64,000 bases of DNA from NCBI GenBank assembly GCA_030295235.1, contig AP026129.1, forward strand, positions 372,001 through 436,000, written 5' to 3'. Position numbers and translations under genes: made by a program. How positions within the stretch are numbered: position 1 is the first letter of the stretch; each line of letters starts with the position of its first letter. Shown piece by piece: positions 39,461-50,426 of the stretch. The notes under the pieces were generated by a model that worked only from the letters and a program-made list of their open reading frames with translations, was not told the origin of the DNA and did not search any database. This DNA is from Fistulifera solaris (taxonomy: Eukaryota > Bacillariophyta > Bacillariophyceae > Naviculales > Stauroneidaceae).

Positions 39461-42400
39461 TCACATTCTTTCCAAACTTTGGCGAAGGTAATCGGCAGCT
39501 AGACTCCCACTTGTATCCATCAACATCGCCAACGATTGACCTGAAATAGGTGATTCGGTCAACGCATCCTGCAAATCGTTGGTAGAAAAGTTGTTCGGAA
39601 CAAACCTAGCGACGAGAGTGAAGTAGTATCCTTGACACTCGGTCAAAACATATTTGAATCCTTCAATAAGATCCACCTGCTCTGGAGATAGCTTCGTGGA
39701 TTTTTCGCTCTTGTAGAGATTGAGTAATTGACAGACGCGCTGGATCATATGCGAAAGTAGCGGATCAAGGTAGCCCAGAATACTCGATTTCACCAAACGC
39801 ACTTTGTCATCTAATTCATCGCCGCCACTCATTGCATCAGACTTTGAGCTTAGAACATTTTCGATGTGCAGAGAAAGGCCAGTCTTCAACACCTCTCCAG
39901 CCATGTGCCACCACCGGAGCACCAGTGATTTCGTCGACCCGTCAGAAGCTGCCCCGAGACACCACTTCAATATATTCTCCAATGACACATGATTGAGGCG
40001 CAGACAATGCATGACACATCCTTCCACGACACTTCTTGAATATGACGTAGAATCCATGATCAATTCAAGTATTAGCAAATCTCTCGAATCGATAGGATCA
40101 ACTCCATGGGCAATCGTCCCTTCAGCAACTGCTTTTTCCAAGACACCGGCGATCGCATGTTTCAGCTTGTCCATCTTCTCCAAAATCAACGAAAGAGGGT
40201 CGGGGTCTCTGTCTCTAGCAACCATCACCACTTCCAAGTCTTCGCGATTTATTGCCTTTTTAATTTGATTCTTGGTTACTTTCCATGATTTCTTCGCTGG
40301 CGACAAAAGTGCGCCAAACAATACTTTGATTCTTCCAAATTTGTTGTCCGGTGAACTGGCAAGTGACTCGGAAAATTCTTCCGATAACATGTGGTTCAGC
40401 AACATATCCGAATCTAGGCTTCCTCCCCAGATCCGTGATGCCAACTCCTCAGCAAAGGAAGAAATCGCATCGATTATAAGTTCGGGTGGCAAAATCAACT
40501 GACCTGCAATAGCGCTGTTGGTGGGCAGGCAGTCCGTCACAATGGAATCAACGTTGCTTACATTCTCCAGCATTAGTGCCAATGCACTCTTGACAAATGA
40601 GCCGCGACTATTCGACCATCCATATAAAACAAACTGTTCCCAGTGTTTCCAGTATGCACTTGGCCACTGGTAATCTGTGTTCGTTAGATGGAAGGCAAAC
40701 CATTTGCTCAGGTTGTACACCGCCACGGGGACTAGAGCTGGCATGTAATCTTCGAAGAGTGTTGATACCCCTAGGGCAATAGCAGGGGAGAAAGCTGCTG
40801 GCTCTAATCTCGTCAGCTCCAGCAACACACGAGATAAATACATAACTCGTAGACTTGATCCCCGGTCACCTTGCGTTATAAGTGACAAAATCACTTCAAC
40901 AATGCAGTATTCGATGCCCATTGCGTCTTGTCCTGTAAGAACGTGGCGAAGCGCCCAGATTTGTTCGGCGACTCCTGTTGGTGAGCCATGTTCCACTCCG
41001 GTCGGTGTCACCGTGCTTTCGTGGCACAATAAACAATCTCGTACAGCTTCTCCGATAAAAAAAGCGATCGACAATTCCAAACTTTTGGCGATAGCAGTGC
41101 AGACGCTCATTGACGGGTGTATCGTCTTCCATTTCTTCATCGTCTTCATCTTTAGCCTCGGGTGGAGGCCCGAAAATGGGAAGGCGGCCGACAACTATTG
41201 CATCCAAGGACGTTTTCGCTAACTTAGTTTCCGGGGCGACGTCACCTCCGAGCAGCATGGTAAGTGCACGACAAGTCGGAAAGAGCTGTAAGGAAACGGC
41301 TTGGCCGCTGAATGTCAGAGGACTCACAGACGAAGATTCCTCTGCGCTTTGCTCTGCTCCTGCTGTGCCGTCAATGTTCTGTGTGACCGGAGCAGACATG
41401 GCTTGCCAAGGAGCGTCAGTGAACAAGGCGAAGCGAGGCTCAATACCATTATCGCCCAATGAATGCTTAAGCGTACGTAATAGATCCTGAAAGCTATCGC
41501 AAACTGCGCCCGAGTCGTCCTCTTCGTCATCGTCTTCCTCCTCGTCTTCTTCGTCCCCAGTTTCTCCTACATCCTCGTATCGTTCCGCTTTCAGAAGTAT
41601 GGACGAGCTCCCAATACCCGGCGCAAAGGCTGATTGGTAGGCTTCCATTGTTTCCTGAAGTGGATCCACAAGGTTCTCTGAAATCCAGTCGGACGAAACC
41701 ATGTCTCGAATGTAAGGAATCGTGTCCCAAACCAAATGAGCGAGAATACAAGCAACTGATTTATTGGTAGAGTATCGTTCATTGCCAGCTTGTATGGCGG
41801 CTTGTACCATGGCGTCCAAGAGATCCAGTAATGTGATTGGACGCTGATTGGTAGCCGCCAATACGGCGGACTGATCGTTGGTGTCCTGTGCCGCAACAAT
41901 ACCCATTTTTGCCAAGTTCGCTATATAGCGCAACGTTAATCTCATCCGAACTACGGCGCGCGGTCGATCTTGGTGAACTGCCACTGCTGATGTGTTACTG
42001 TCCAAACACGCTGGATCCAACAAAGTATGATCCAAATCACGTGCCAAGAAACGGAGCGCGTATTCGACGCAACGATCACTGACACCCGCAAACGGCGAAG
42101 CGCAAACGGTCGTGTGCTCGTGTACCGACAGCGTTAGCGCCGCGTAACAGGGCGTCTGCAGCGGTAAAACCGATTGACAGTGAATCAAGCTGGAAACGAA
42201 AGGACCGGCCAGTTTGTCGGCTTGTACAACGGAAGCATCGCGTTCGTACTCGAGAAACATTTCCGCTTGCGGGCCGCAGAGAAAGCTGGTCAGTGCCTTA
42301 ATTTTTTCCGTTTGAGAGACCACCACCGGTCGTTGATTCCCTTCTTCTTTAACAGATGACGGTACTTCCAGCTCCCCCACTTTGTTGATCAACTGTTGCA

Positions 42401-42707
42401 GTTGACGCAAAGCGGACAGTTTGGGGTCCTGCTCCTGCACATCGGCCTGAAATCGATTGCCGGTTTCCCGACGCGGCGCGCCTCTACCTCCGCCTTGGAA
42501 GCCTCCTCGACGATAGGGATGATATTGCTGTTGATGGTGTTGATGATGAGACGATGAATACCCACGTCCTCGTCCACGATAATTGCTTCGTCCTCGATAG
42601 TTGTTATGATGACGCCCTCGGCCACCATGTCCATAATGATTGTTCTGTCGATCCGACGAAAAGTCTCTGCGCTCATCGCGTCGATCTGATGATAAAGGAC
42701 GATCCAT
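39461..42707 (-). CDS. NCBP1: Nuclear cap-binding protein subunit 1 (CBP80)
   Basis: Single exon, about 1081 residues after removing one base from the run at 41057-41063, where the frame slips inside VDRFFIGEAVRDC. The N-terminal 90 residues are rich in Arg-Gly, Tyr and His (RGRSNYRGRGRGYSSS), an RGG-type RNA-binding tail. The MIF4G-like region follows: KIKALTSFLCGPQAEMFLEYE, VSSLIHCQSVLPLQTPCYAAL, VVRMRLTLRYIANLAKMGIV, then an acidic insert (EEDEEEDDDEEDD). The C-terminal half has helical repeats typical of CBP80 (VEVILSLITQGDRGSS, NQIKKAINREDLEVV, LLILELIMDSTSYSRSVVEG). With CBP20 it binds the 5' cap of nuclear transcripts. The acidic insert and RGG tail are not standard in animal CBP80. 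Confidence 0.85.
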
Positions 42708-43232
42708 ATCTTTTCAAAGGACCGACTGAATGATCAATCTCTAGTAGTCTTTTAATAAATTATGAAATAATGCTTCTTTGTGGGCCTGCGTCGTATTCGA
42801 CGGCTCTCATCATCATCCTCGTCGCCCCTTGATTCATTCACCATCAAACGAGCGTCGAACAGACAAGATACGGAGTACCAGGTATTGGATGGGTCGGGTA
42901 TTGGGCGGGCGGCGCCCCACACCAGATTTTCTGTGTACAGTGTTACCAGAATGCCCAGAACTTCTGGGCACGAGAAAACACCACACCCCTCTAGATTTTC
43001 TGGGTACGTAAAAATACCACACGCCCAGATCTCCAAATTGATGAGGCGCGGACACGCAAATTTCGACATCCTCAACAAAATTATTATAATACCAGGTACT
43101 TGTACCGTAGCGTTCTAACATTCAATTCAATTCTTTTGAACAAGTCAGGTCCGGAAGCACGCGACAATCGTTTCGCTTTTGAGGAGCTCGACCTATTTCG
43201 CTCACGTACTGTTTTATTTTAATTGCCAGAGT
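42708..43232. other. Divergent intergenic region with minisatellite-related palindromes
   Basis: About 525 bases between CBP80 and the FTR gene. It holds the motif ccagaatgcccagaacttct, the 19-base palindrome at 42952-42970, TACGGAGTA near 42869 and TACCAGGTA near 42876 and 43090. No gene. Confidence 0.55.
42952..42970. repeat. Palindrome TGCCCAGAA-C-TTCTGGGCA
   Basis: Nine-base perfect arms around one base. Together with agattttctgggtac at about 42993 and accagattttctgtgtac at about 42922, it resembles the AGAATTTCTG units of the minisatellite at 27740-28450. Confidence 0.85.
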
Positions 43233-43755
43233 ATGCATTTTCCTATCCAATTTAATCACTGCATCATCCTTCTTGCTACAAACTCAAACTGTTTGTTGGT
43301 GACAACAGCATGGCAGAGTTCGTTTGGCGGTCTCGCAATGCCGCGTACGAAACACTCGGGGTCAACCTGGACCATGCGTGACAAGTCCGCGAGTATGGCC
43401 TTTCGTGTCGGAGATCGTGTCCAAGTTACGGAAGATTTGGTCTATCGCGACATGAATTTGAAACATCTTCGGGGGGATTGTCGTGGAAACGTGGGAAAAA
43501 TGTGAAGTCGATCCGACCTGTTGTTGTGCGGAGCAAGTGGACGTCAATATGGCTGTGCGTGTGGAATTCCAGCACGACGATGGCGTCGCCTTTACTCACT
43601 ACTTTGGGGAAGATGAACTATCTTTAGTTGAAAAGAAGAATGAAGCATTCGACGGAATGACATGCACAGCATTCAAGCTAGAGCAGCTCGAAAGTAATCA
43701 GAAACCGAGATCAATCACATTCTTTGATTCGAAAAATCAAGCGGAGAATAATTAA
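43233..43755 (+). CDS. Ferredoxin-thioredoxin reductase, variable chain
   Basis: Single exon, about 173 residues after removing one base from the G6 run at 43471-43476. A hydrophobic segment (CIILLATNSNCLLVTTAW) followed by QSSFGGLA fits a diatom bipartite plastid signal with Phe after the cleavage site. The small SH3-like domain is FRVGDRVQVTEDLVYRDM, LKHLRGIVVETWEKCEV, AVRVEFQHDDG and THYFGEDELSLV, matching FTR variable subunits, which dock ferredoxin and thioredoxin around the catalytic chain. Unusual is a Cys-rich loop (CEVDPTCCCAEQ), since the usual variable chain carries no redox cysteines. Confidence 0.78.
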
Positions 43756-43868
43756 TATTGTGATGACGAAGACAACCTCGACCCGTCTCTCATTTAATTC
43801 TACAAACTTCATAATTTGTACAAAAATAACTCAGCGTAACTATCTTTTCGTCAATTATTCGAATAAAC

Positions 43869-44774
43869 TTACACTGCTGGCGAGACTTTATCCCTCAAAA
43901 CAGGAACTTCGTAGATAAAATCACCACCTTTCTCGGGACGTTGTGTGACTCGGTGCAAATTGCACAAGAGCAACAACATCGCTCGTGCGGTAGCTTCTCC
44001 GTAACGAAAGAACGAACAATATTGTCGAATCTCTTGTTCGGTGACCCATGAATCACCCGTTTGTTCCAGCAATTGCTCCAAATCCGATAGGGCGTCATTG
44101 AGCATGGCGACCGAAATACCGCTCCGCATGGTCCGAGGAATCGATAATTCCAGTTCGTCTTTCGTGATGCGCTCAAACTGAATCGGCCAGGATTCCAGCG
44201 AAATAGTGTCGACGACGGCTGGAGGCGTTTTTGGTCGTGTTGATAAAAATTGTTGTCGTCGTTCGAAACCGTGTCGAATATCACTACTACCCGGCGGTTC
44301 GTTGGACACGGGTAACTGAGTTGCGGAAGAAGGGAATCGTGTCAAATTAGAAGATTGTTGTTGTAAAATACTGGATGACAGTGAAATGTTTTCACCGCGC
44401 TGTGCTTGGTCCAACATTAAAATTAAAGCGTGTCGTCGTTCAATGGCCCGTTTTTCGAGGAGCTCCATTTCGTGTATCATGGCCGCTTCTTCTTCAAGTT
44501 TTTCCTGTGTCATTTCGACGGTATGCTCCAAAGCAGCAACGCGATCACACAATTGCAACAATCGCTTCCGTATCGCAGGCGAATGTTGCTGTTCTTTCCG
44601 TAGCAGCATCGACGCTAGTTGCCGCGACTCGTGCAGTAGAGCTGCGAGCCCCGCGGCAATATCATGACTCAAGCCATCGATTGTTGGCGATGACTCATGG
44701 GCTTGATCGGACATATTGTTGCATTCTTCTTTAGATTGTTCGTGTGAGTGTTGAATAATAAGGGATGCAACCAT
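43869..44774 (-). CDS. Coiled-coil protein with SKA1-like C-terminus
   Basis: Single exon, 301 residues, intact. An in-frame Met about 20 residues in (MSDQAHESSPTIDG) is an alternative start. Residues about 45-120 form a coiled coil (RLLQLCDRVAALEHTVEMTQEKLEEEAAMIHEM in part: CDRVAALEHTVEMTQEKLEE). After a Ser/Pro-rich linker the last 110 residues (FERITKDELELSIPRTMRSG, SVAMLNDALSDLEQLL, ATARAMLLLLCNLHRVTQ, GGDFIYEV) resemble the winged-helix microtubule-binding domain of SKA1, which helps kinetochores hold microtubule ends. Order of helix, IPRTMRSG, and final LLCNLHRV-GG-Y segment supports this, but similarity is weak by eye. It converges on the FTR gene. Confidence 0.5.
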   Translation of the reverse strand: MVASLIIQHSHEQSKEECNNMSDQAHESSPTIDGLSHDIAAGLAALLHESRQLASMLLRKEQQHSPAIRKRLLQLCDRVAALEHTVEMTQEKLEEEAAMIHEMELLEKRAIERRHALILMLDQAQRGENISLSSSILQQQSSNLTRFPSSATQLPVSNEPPGSSDIRHGFERRQQFLSTRPKTPPAVVDTISLESWPIQFERITKDELELSIPRTMRSGISVAMLNDALSDLEQLLEQTGDSWVTEQEIRQYCSFFRYGEATARAMLLLLCNLHRVTQRPEKGGDFIYEVPVLRDKVSPAV

Positions 44775-45607
44775 AGGCCATTGACGTACCAGTACCAGGT
44801 ACGCTTTTGAGGACTGCGAATGAATGCGGATGCGCGCAATAACTACTACGTACTGTCATTTTTTTCTCCCGTCGAGGGTTGGGGGTAAAGTAAATACTGA
44901 AGACAAGAAGACAATAACGTTTGTTTCATTCACTGGTAGGTACCGGTACCTGGTACTTGGTAGTTTCATCGACGTTACAAGTTGATGCGTGCATTGCGAA
45001 TGATGATGTTAAAATTTTAAAATGGAAATAAAAGCAAATAAATTCCGACACGCTTGCACGACGGATCAAGGTACCAGGTAGTAACTAAGGTAGCAGTCTG
45101 GCTCGGGAGATCATTAAGTCATGACTCAAATGCAGTCGTGTTGAAAAACGTACAACACTTGGGACTATACGGAAAACAACGTTTCATTTAGTTTCATCGA
45201 CGTTACGAGTCGATGCGTGTTGTTTTAAATGCTGCTTATGATATCTGGATCGTAATTGAAGCAAATACATTTTGACAAGCTCGCAGAACGGATGAAGTTA
45301 GTGAGTAAGGTAGCAGTCTGGCTTTAAAATTTTTTAAAGCAGAAGGAAATTCTGTATGACGTTTCTTTACAATAATTCGACAACGGCTTATCTCTTTATA
45401 AGGTTACCAGTATTGCATGCAAACGATCGTCGCGTGCTAAAGTCGATTCGTTCACTCTTTATCACAACTCTGAGGCATTTTATGTCATTTAGTAATAAAT
45501 CGCATATGATTTGAGACTGAAAAGGCGAAAAAGTTGTGTTCTTTCGTGTTTTTAGAACATCATCGTATTAAGTTCGAACAGGGGCGCGTCTTATCTAGCA
45601 CTCGAAA
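44775..45607. other. Divergent intergenic region with a degenerate 150-190 base duplication
   Basis: About 830 bases between the SKA1-like and GGT genes. Two diverged copies share gtttcatcgacgttac, gtcgatgcgtg-like sequence, aagcaaata, and aaggtagcagtctggct (about 44920-45103 and 45178-45324). A CATGACTG hairpin (45120-45140) lies between them. GGTACC motifs occur at 44790, 44940 and 45069. No gene. Confidence 0.65.
45120..45140. repeat. Hairpin repeat (CATGACTG family)
   Basis: CATGACTC, centre AAATG, CAGTCGTG. One mismatch and one wobble in the stem; followed by ttgaaaaacgtacaac, similar to the sequence after the 31.8 kb copies. Confidence 0.75.
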
Positions 45608-47289
45608 ATGGCGGATTGGTACAAATCATCCGAGTCTTCCGGTCCTGCGAACGACAACGATCTACCGTTCCGTTCGCGTCGCTCGCCTGTTTTGTGTCAA
45701 AAGTTCTGTGTCGCCAGCAGTCAACCTCTCGCCAGCAGTATCGGCTTTCAATTCCTGTACGAAGGAGCGAATGCGGCAGAAGCCGCCATTGCCGTTGCGG
45801 CGGCCCTTGCCGTCACCGAACCTTGTTCCACGGGGTTGGGCGGTGACATGTTTTGCCTTTATTATAGTCAAAACAAAGTCACGGCCATCAATGGGAGTGG
45901 CTGTAGTCCGGCCCAGTTGACGTTGGATCGCGTCCTTGACCATCACACAAGTCCCGAAACCTTCCGAGACTCAGCTCTCAGTGTCACGGTTCCTGGTGCG
46001 GCACGGGGATGGGAAGATTTGCTGCAACGGCATGGCTCAGGAAACTACTCACTGGCTCAACTGTTGGAGCCCGCTGCTCAATTGGCGGAAAATGGCTTTC
46101 CCGTAAGTCCGATTACTTCACACCACTGGAAATCGGGTATTTCGCAAATAGCCAAATGGGTCCCCGAGGGAGAAGCGGTGCCTCTCACTGTTGATGGTGT
46201 TCGAGGACCGCAACCTGGGGAAATCATACGCAATCCGGACTTGGCCCGGGTTCTCCAAGATCTCGGTGAGAAAGGTTCTCAGAAAGGCTTTTATGCAGGT
46301 GAAACAGGCGCCGCTATAGTGGATGCGGTGAATCAACACGGAGGTTGCTTCACTCTGGAGGATTTGGCGGATCATGTATCACTCTTTCCGGATCCTATCA
46401 GCGCCGAATATCGTAACATTCGTTTATGGCAAGTACCACCAAACGGTCAAGGTGTAGCTGGATTGATAGCTTTGGCGGGCCTTCAGCACTTGGAGCAAGG
46501 AGGGCGCATTGCCCCCTTGTCTAATCCAGGATCGGAAGATTGGTATCATGCCTTGATTGAAATGATGCGTCTGGGCTTTGCAGATGCCCGAGCTCACATT
46601 GCATGTCCATCGAAATGCAATTCATTGTGGTTACTTGACTCGGAGCGGATCGGAAATCGAGCACAGAAACTTTTTGATCCTTCCAAGGCAAATATTGCGG
46701 GATTGCCGGACGCTTGCAGTTGCACGGTTAGTTTTCAGGTAGTCGACTCATACGGTGATGCCATTTCGTTTGTGCAGAGCAATTACATGGGCTTTGGAAC
46801 GGGAATAGTTCCAAAGGGGTGCGGATTTACATTGCAGAATCGCGGTTTCGGGTTCTCACTGGATGCCACTCATCTCAACGTTGTTGGTCCCCGTAAACGA
46901 CCTTACCACACCATCATCCCTGGGATTTTGACGCACGCTGACTCGAATGAGCTATATGCTACTTTGTCGAATATGGGGGTTACATGCAACCTCAAGGGCA
47001 CTTGCAGCTCACTCTGAATATGGTAGCTGGTGGAATGGATCCGCAAGCTGCCATTGATATGCCACGTTTTTGCATAGCGGATGGAACTCAGTGCGGCGTA
47101 GTGCAGATGGAAACGGGCATTGATCGTGAGGTGCTCAGAAAACTTCAAGCCAAAGGTCACCGACTGAAAGAGAACGTGGTGGGACATGATCGTAGTGTAT
47201 TCGGTCGAGCCCAAATCATTCAAAAGCGCTCTGGAGTATTCTGGGCGGGTTCGGACGGTCGCGCTGATGGGTGTGCGATGGGATTTTAA
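45608..47289 (+). CDS. GGT: Gamma-glutamyltransferase
   Basis: Single exon, about 560 residues after adding one base to the G5 run at 46975-46979, inside ATLSNMGGYMQPQGH. It has no signal peptide. Family marks: GANAAEAAIAVAAALAVTEP, STGLGGDMFCLYY, NGSGCSPAQLT, LEDLADHVSLFPDPISAEY, the proposed autoprocessing Thr in SCTVSFQVVDSYGDAISFVQ, NYMGFGTGIVP, and the C-terminal QAAIDMPRFCI. It should cleave or transfer the gamma-glutamyl group of glutathione and related compounds. The organisation resembles bacterial cytosolic GGT-like enzymes more than secreted animal GGT. The Thr is preceded by Cys-Ser-Cys instead of the usual Thr-Thr-His context. Confidence 0.88.
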
Positions 47290-48108
47290 ACAATTGGCTC
47301 GATGAAAGAACAGAGAACTAATGGCTGTCGAATAGCGATACTGTGCCCCCTGTTCAAATTCACAAGAGCAGAGGCGACTAAATCATCGATCGAAAGTCCA
47401 TCGCTGGTTACATTCGTCATCCCTTCCCGGTTGTACATGCTAATACCCTAAACGTGATCTTCCCGCCAAAGATTTTGGATTTTCTTGAACTGCCTAGGTC
47501 GGGACGAATTTAACACTACGGCGTCTTTCTGTCGTTTTTCAATTTTGTCGCCCAACTTAGATAGGCAGCATATTTCATCTAGAAACAACAAGCTAGGAAT
47601 AAGATTAGGAGCTGCCATGTAGGATGTAGCTTGCTACTTGGTAATACTTAAAGCGTCAAGTCTTAGATGCTCGTTGAAATTTGCATCTGTTCGCTACGGA
47701 CTACTGTACCACTTGTTTCATTTGCTAAGGCTACCGACAACGGACGGGCGTATACCGCATACTTTGTATGTACGCAAGACGCAAGCACATGTCGATGAAA
47801 CAAAAGAGGAACAAAGAACAAGCAAGATTTCGTGGGATCGACGGTCGAAGTACATAAAGTCCCAGTGTCATAAGTGTTACCGGACTCTCTGCACTCTCTA
47901 AAGTTAGAGTCAGGCCTTTTACTTCTGTTCACACTGAGAAAAGATGTAGTTCGTAGAATTTCACGTGGTTCATGTACCACAATTCAAAAACTGCACAGGC
48001 GGCCGCTAATCTGCATTTCATTATTTCATTCGATCGGCAACAACACCACTAAGCTATTGCTCTTGTGTTATCGTTACTTGTCCTCTTTCTCGTTTACAAT
48101 TTTATTCA
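47290..48108. other. Intergenic region
   Basis: About 820 bases between two plus-strand genes. A few short open frames exist but none has coding character. I see no clear repeat or RNA gene. Confidence 0.45.
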
Positions 48109-50197
48109 ATGATTCTTTCAGTTCTTTTAGCTGTTTTTAGCGCCATAGCTGCGGACGCCTCCAAGGTGTTTCATCCTCTCCATGTGTCACTGAGGCAGCT
48201 GGTGAATCAGCATGAGTTTGAACTCATTCGCAAAGATTTCCTTCAAGCTCTTACTCAAGATGGTATGCTAACGATCCGTGGTATTCCGGACCTCTACAAG
48301 CAAGATGTTCTCCAAGCAATGGAGCCGTGCATCAACAAGGCCAAGGCAACTCAAGAGGCCACTCTCCGCGATGGTACGCGACGTCGTACTTTGGCAACGC
48401 ACACTTCGCCTGATGACAGCATTGCCGAAGGATTCAGAAAGGCCAGCGTTCTTCCCGAAGATGAAGTGCATTGTCAAGATTTTGTTGACGCCTCGGAGCG
48501 ATTCCGCGCTGCAGCCGGCGTTGCAACGAACGCGTTCGCTTCCCGGCTTGCGTCTGTACTTCGTGAGGGACAAGATGAGGCTGGCGATCGCCCTCTTCTT
48601 GTTACACGCAATGGATATGCCTTTCATGATTTTTTTGGATGTTGTGGCGAATGGCGATCACCTTGAACACTTTCACTCGTATCATACTCCTGTTAGTCCT
48701 TCATCTCCTTCAAACTTCGGAAAGACTACAGATGAAACAATTGAATGGCACGTGGATCAAGGTCTCTTCATTGTATTCACCCCTGGTACTCTCGTTCGTG
48801 AAGACCCATCGGCAGCAGGCAGTGCCATCGAAGGGCTGACGGGTGGCTTTTATGTTCGATTGAGCGATGGAAGCACGGCAGAAGCAAAGTTCTGCGAAGA
48901 AGACGATTTGGTGATCCTGTTGGGTGACGGTTTCAACCAGTATATTAATCCTCACTATCAGGATAATAATGTTCCCCTACTTCGCGCTGTCCCTCATGCA
49001 CTCTCCATGATTCCTCATCAAGCCAATGAGTCTCGCGTCTGGTACGGTCGCATGGTCCTTCCTCCTGCGAACGCTGTTCACCCTGTCCATGATGAGACGT
49101 TTGGACGCCTTAGAGATATGGTGGTCGGCGAGAACACACCGAAAGATAAGGCCATTGCCCTTGCGTGTTCTTCGTCGGCACAAGCCCGTGAGCTGCAAAC
49201 TACCACCTGCGAAGAAGGAACTCTGTTGTGCTGGCATGAATGCATGAGTCTTGAAGAGCATGAAGTTAGCGAGGACATCTGTGCTCAACAGGGACTGGAC
49301 CTTTGGTGCATCAACCCTCGGGGTCAATTGTGGGATCACAGGCACGGGGATTTCTTTCCTGGTTGTATTGACGCTGCGAAAGCTGAAAATGCGACGGAGT
49401 TTCCCCGCCTTCCAAATTATCCTCGTGATAACGTAACCGCGTGTACTGCCGAGACGTTTCAGAGTTTCCTTTTGGACAATCAGGAAGCGGCCTTTGAAAA
49501 TTCCGTTGATCTTGATGGCGTGGCCGTATTTGAATGGACAGTACTGAATAACAATATCATCCGTGGACGTTTGGCGTACAATGGCTTGTTCGGCTATTTG
49601 GCTTTAGGCTATCCTTCTGCCGGAGGTGACAAGAACGGTATGCACGGCGCCGAGATCATCATGGCTATTCCAGGTGGAAACTATGATGCCGCTATCGGTT
49701 TCGATCTCACCATGCAACCCAGTATTAATGAATACGTAATCGATCCGGAAAAATCCGCATTCCGCTTTTGGGATACGCCCGTTTCCATGACTGATACCAA
49801 CGTTAGTACTTCGTCCTCTTCGGCTAGAAATGGCAACGACATGGGAGACGGCTATTCAATTGCTTACGACGATTGTTTCACTGCCATCACCTTTGAATCA
49901 ATGGGCTTCCATGGAAAGCCTTTTAATGTGAGTGGAAGTGATCATTTCATTTGGGCCGCCAATGGAGAGGATTACTTCGCTGCGTACCATACCAACCGGG
50001 GGCATCTTCATGTGAACTGGCTCGCTGGTGAAGCAAGTGATCATGACCATGCCAACGATGGTGGCCATGATGACGAACCGACTCCGGCCATACCGCCTGC
50101 GTCAACACCTGTCGCTTCTAGCGCTTCCATCGCGATTCTTGCCAAGGCAACATCGCTCGTTACTGCTGCGATGGTCTTGTTGTTGAATCAGGCGTAA
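48109..50197 (+). CDS. Secreted oxygenase-like protein with DOMON domain and C-terminal anchor
   Basis: Single exon, about 695 residues after removing one base from the T7 run at 48630-48636. Parts in order: signal peptide (MILSVLLAVFSAIAADAS); a 2-oxoglutarate/Fe(II) oxygenase-like fold with TIEWHVDQGLFIVFTPGTL (His-x-Asp near residue 213), DLVILLGDGFNQYIN, AVPHALSM (distal His near 294) and SRVWYGRMVLPP (Arg); a Cys-rich link (CEEGTLLCWHECMSLEEHE); a DOMON domain (DLDGVAVFEWTVLNN to HTNRGHLHVNWLAG, about 455-640), a fold that binds haem or sugar; a His/Asp-rich spacer and a hydrophobic tail fitting a GPI signal. A cell-surface redox role is inferred. I do not know this fusion from other lineages. 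Confidence 0.72.
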
Positions 50198-50426
50198 TTG
50201 GCGGTTGTTGACTGAGGTGGACCGACAACTTCTTGAATAATTTAAATTAAAGATATGTGGAATTGCGGATTTGTGTTGATTCTAAGGTCGTGTGCTTATT
50301 GTTATTAGTAGCACGAGAAACATGAAGATTATTCTTACGAACATTACTCTGCAAATACCGACCGGCATATTACTCCGTAGCTCAGACTTTAAACGAACGC
50401 TTTACCTGTGTTAATACCCGGAAAAG
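50198..50426. other. Convergent intergenic region
   Basis: Short gap between convergent genes. TACTCCGTA occurs at 50371-50379. Confidence 0.45.
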
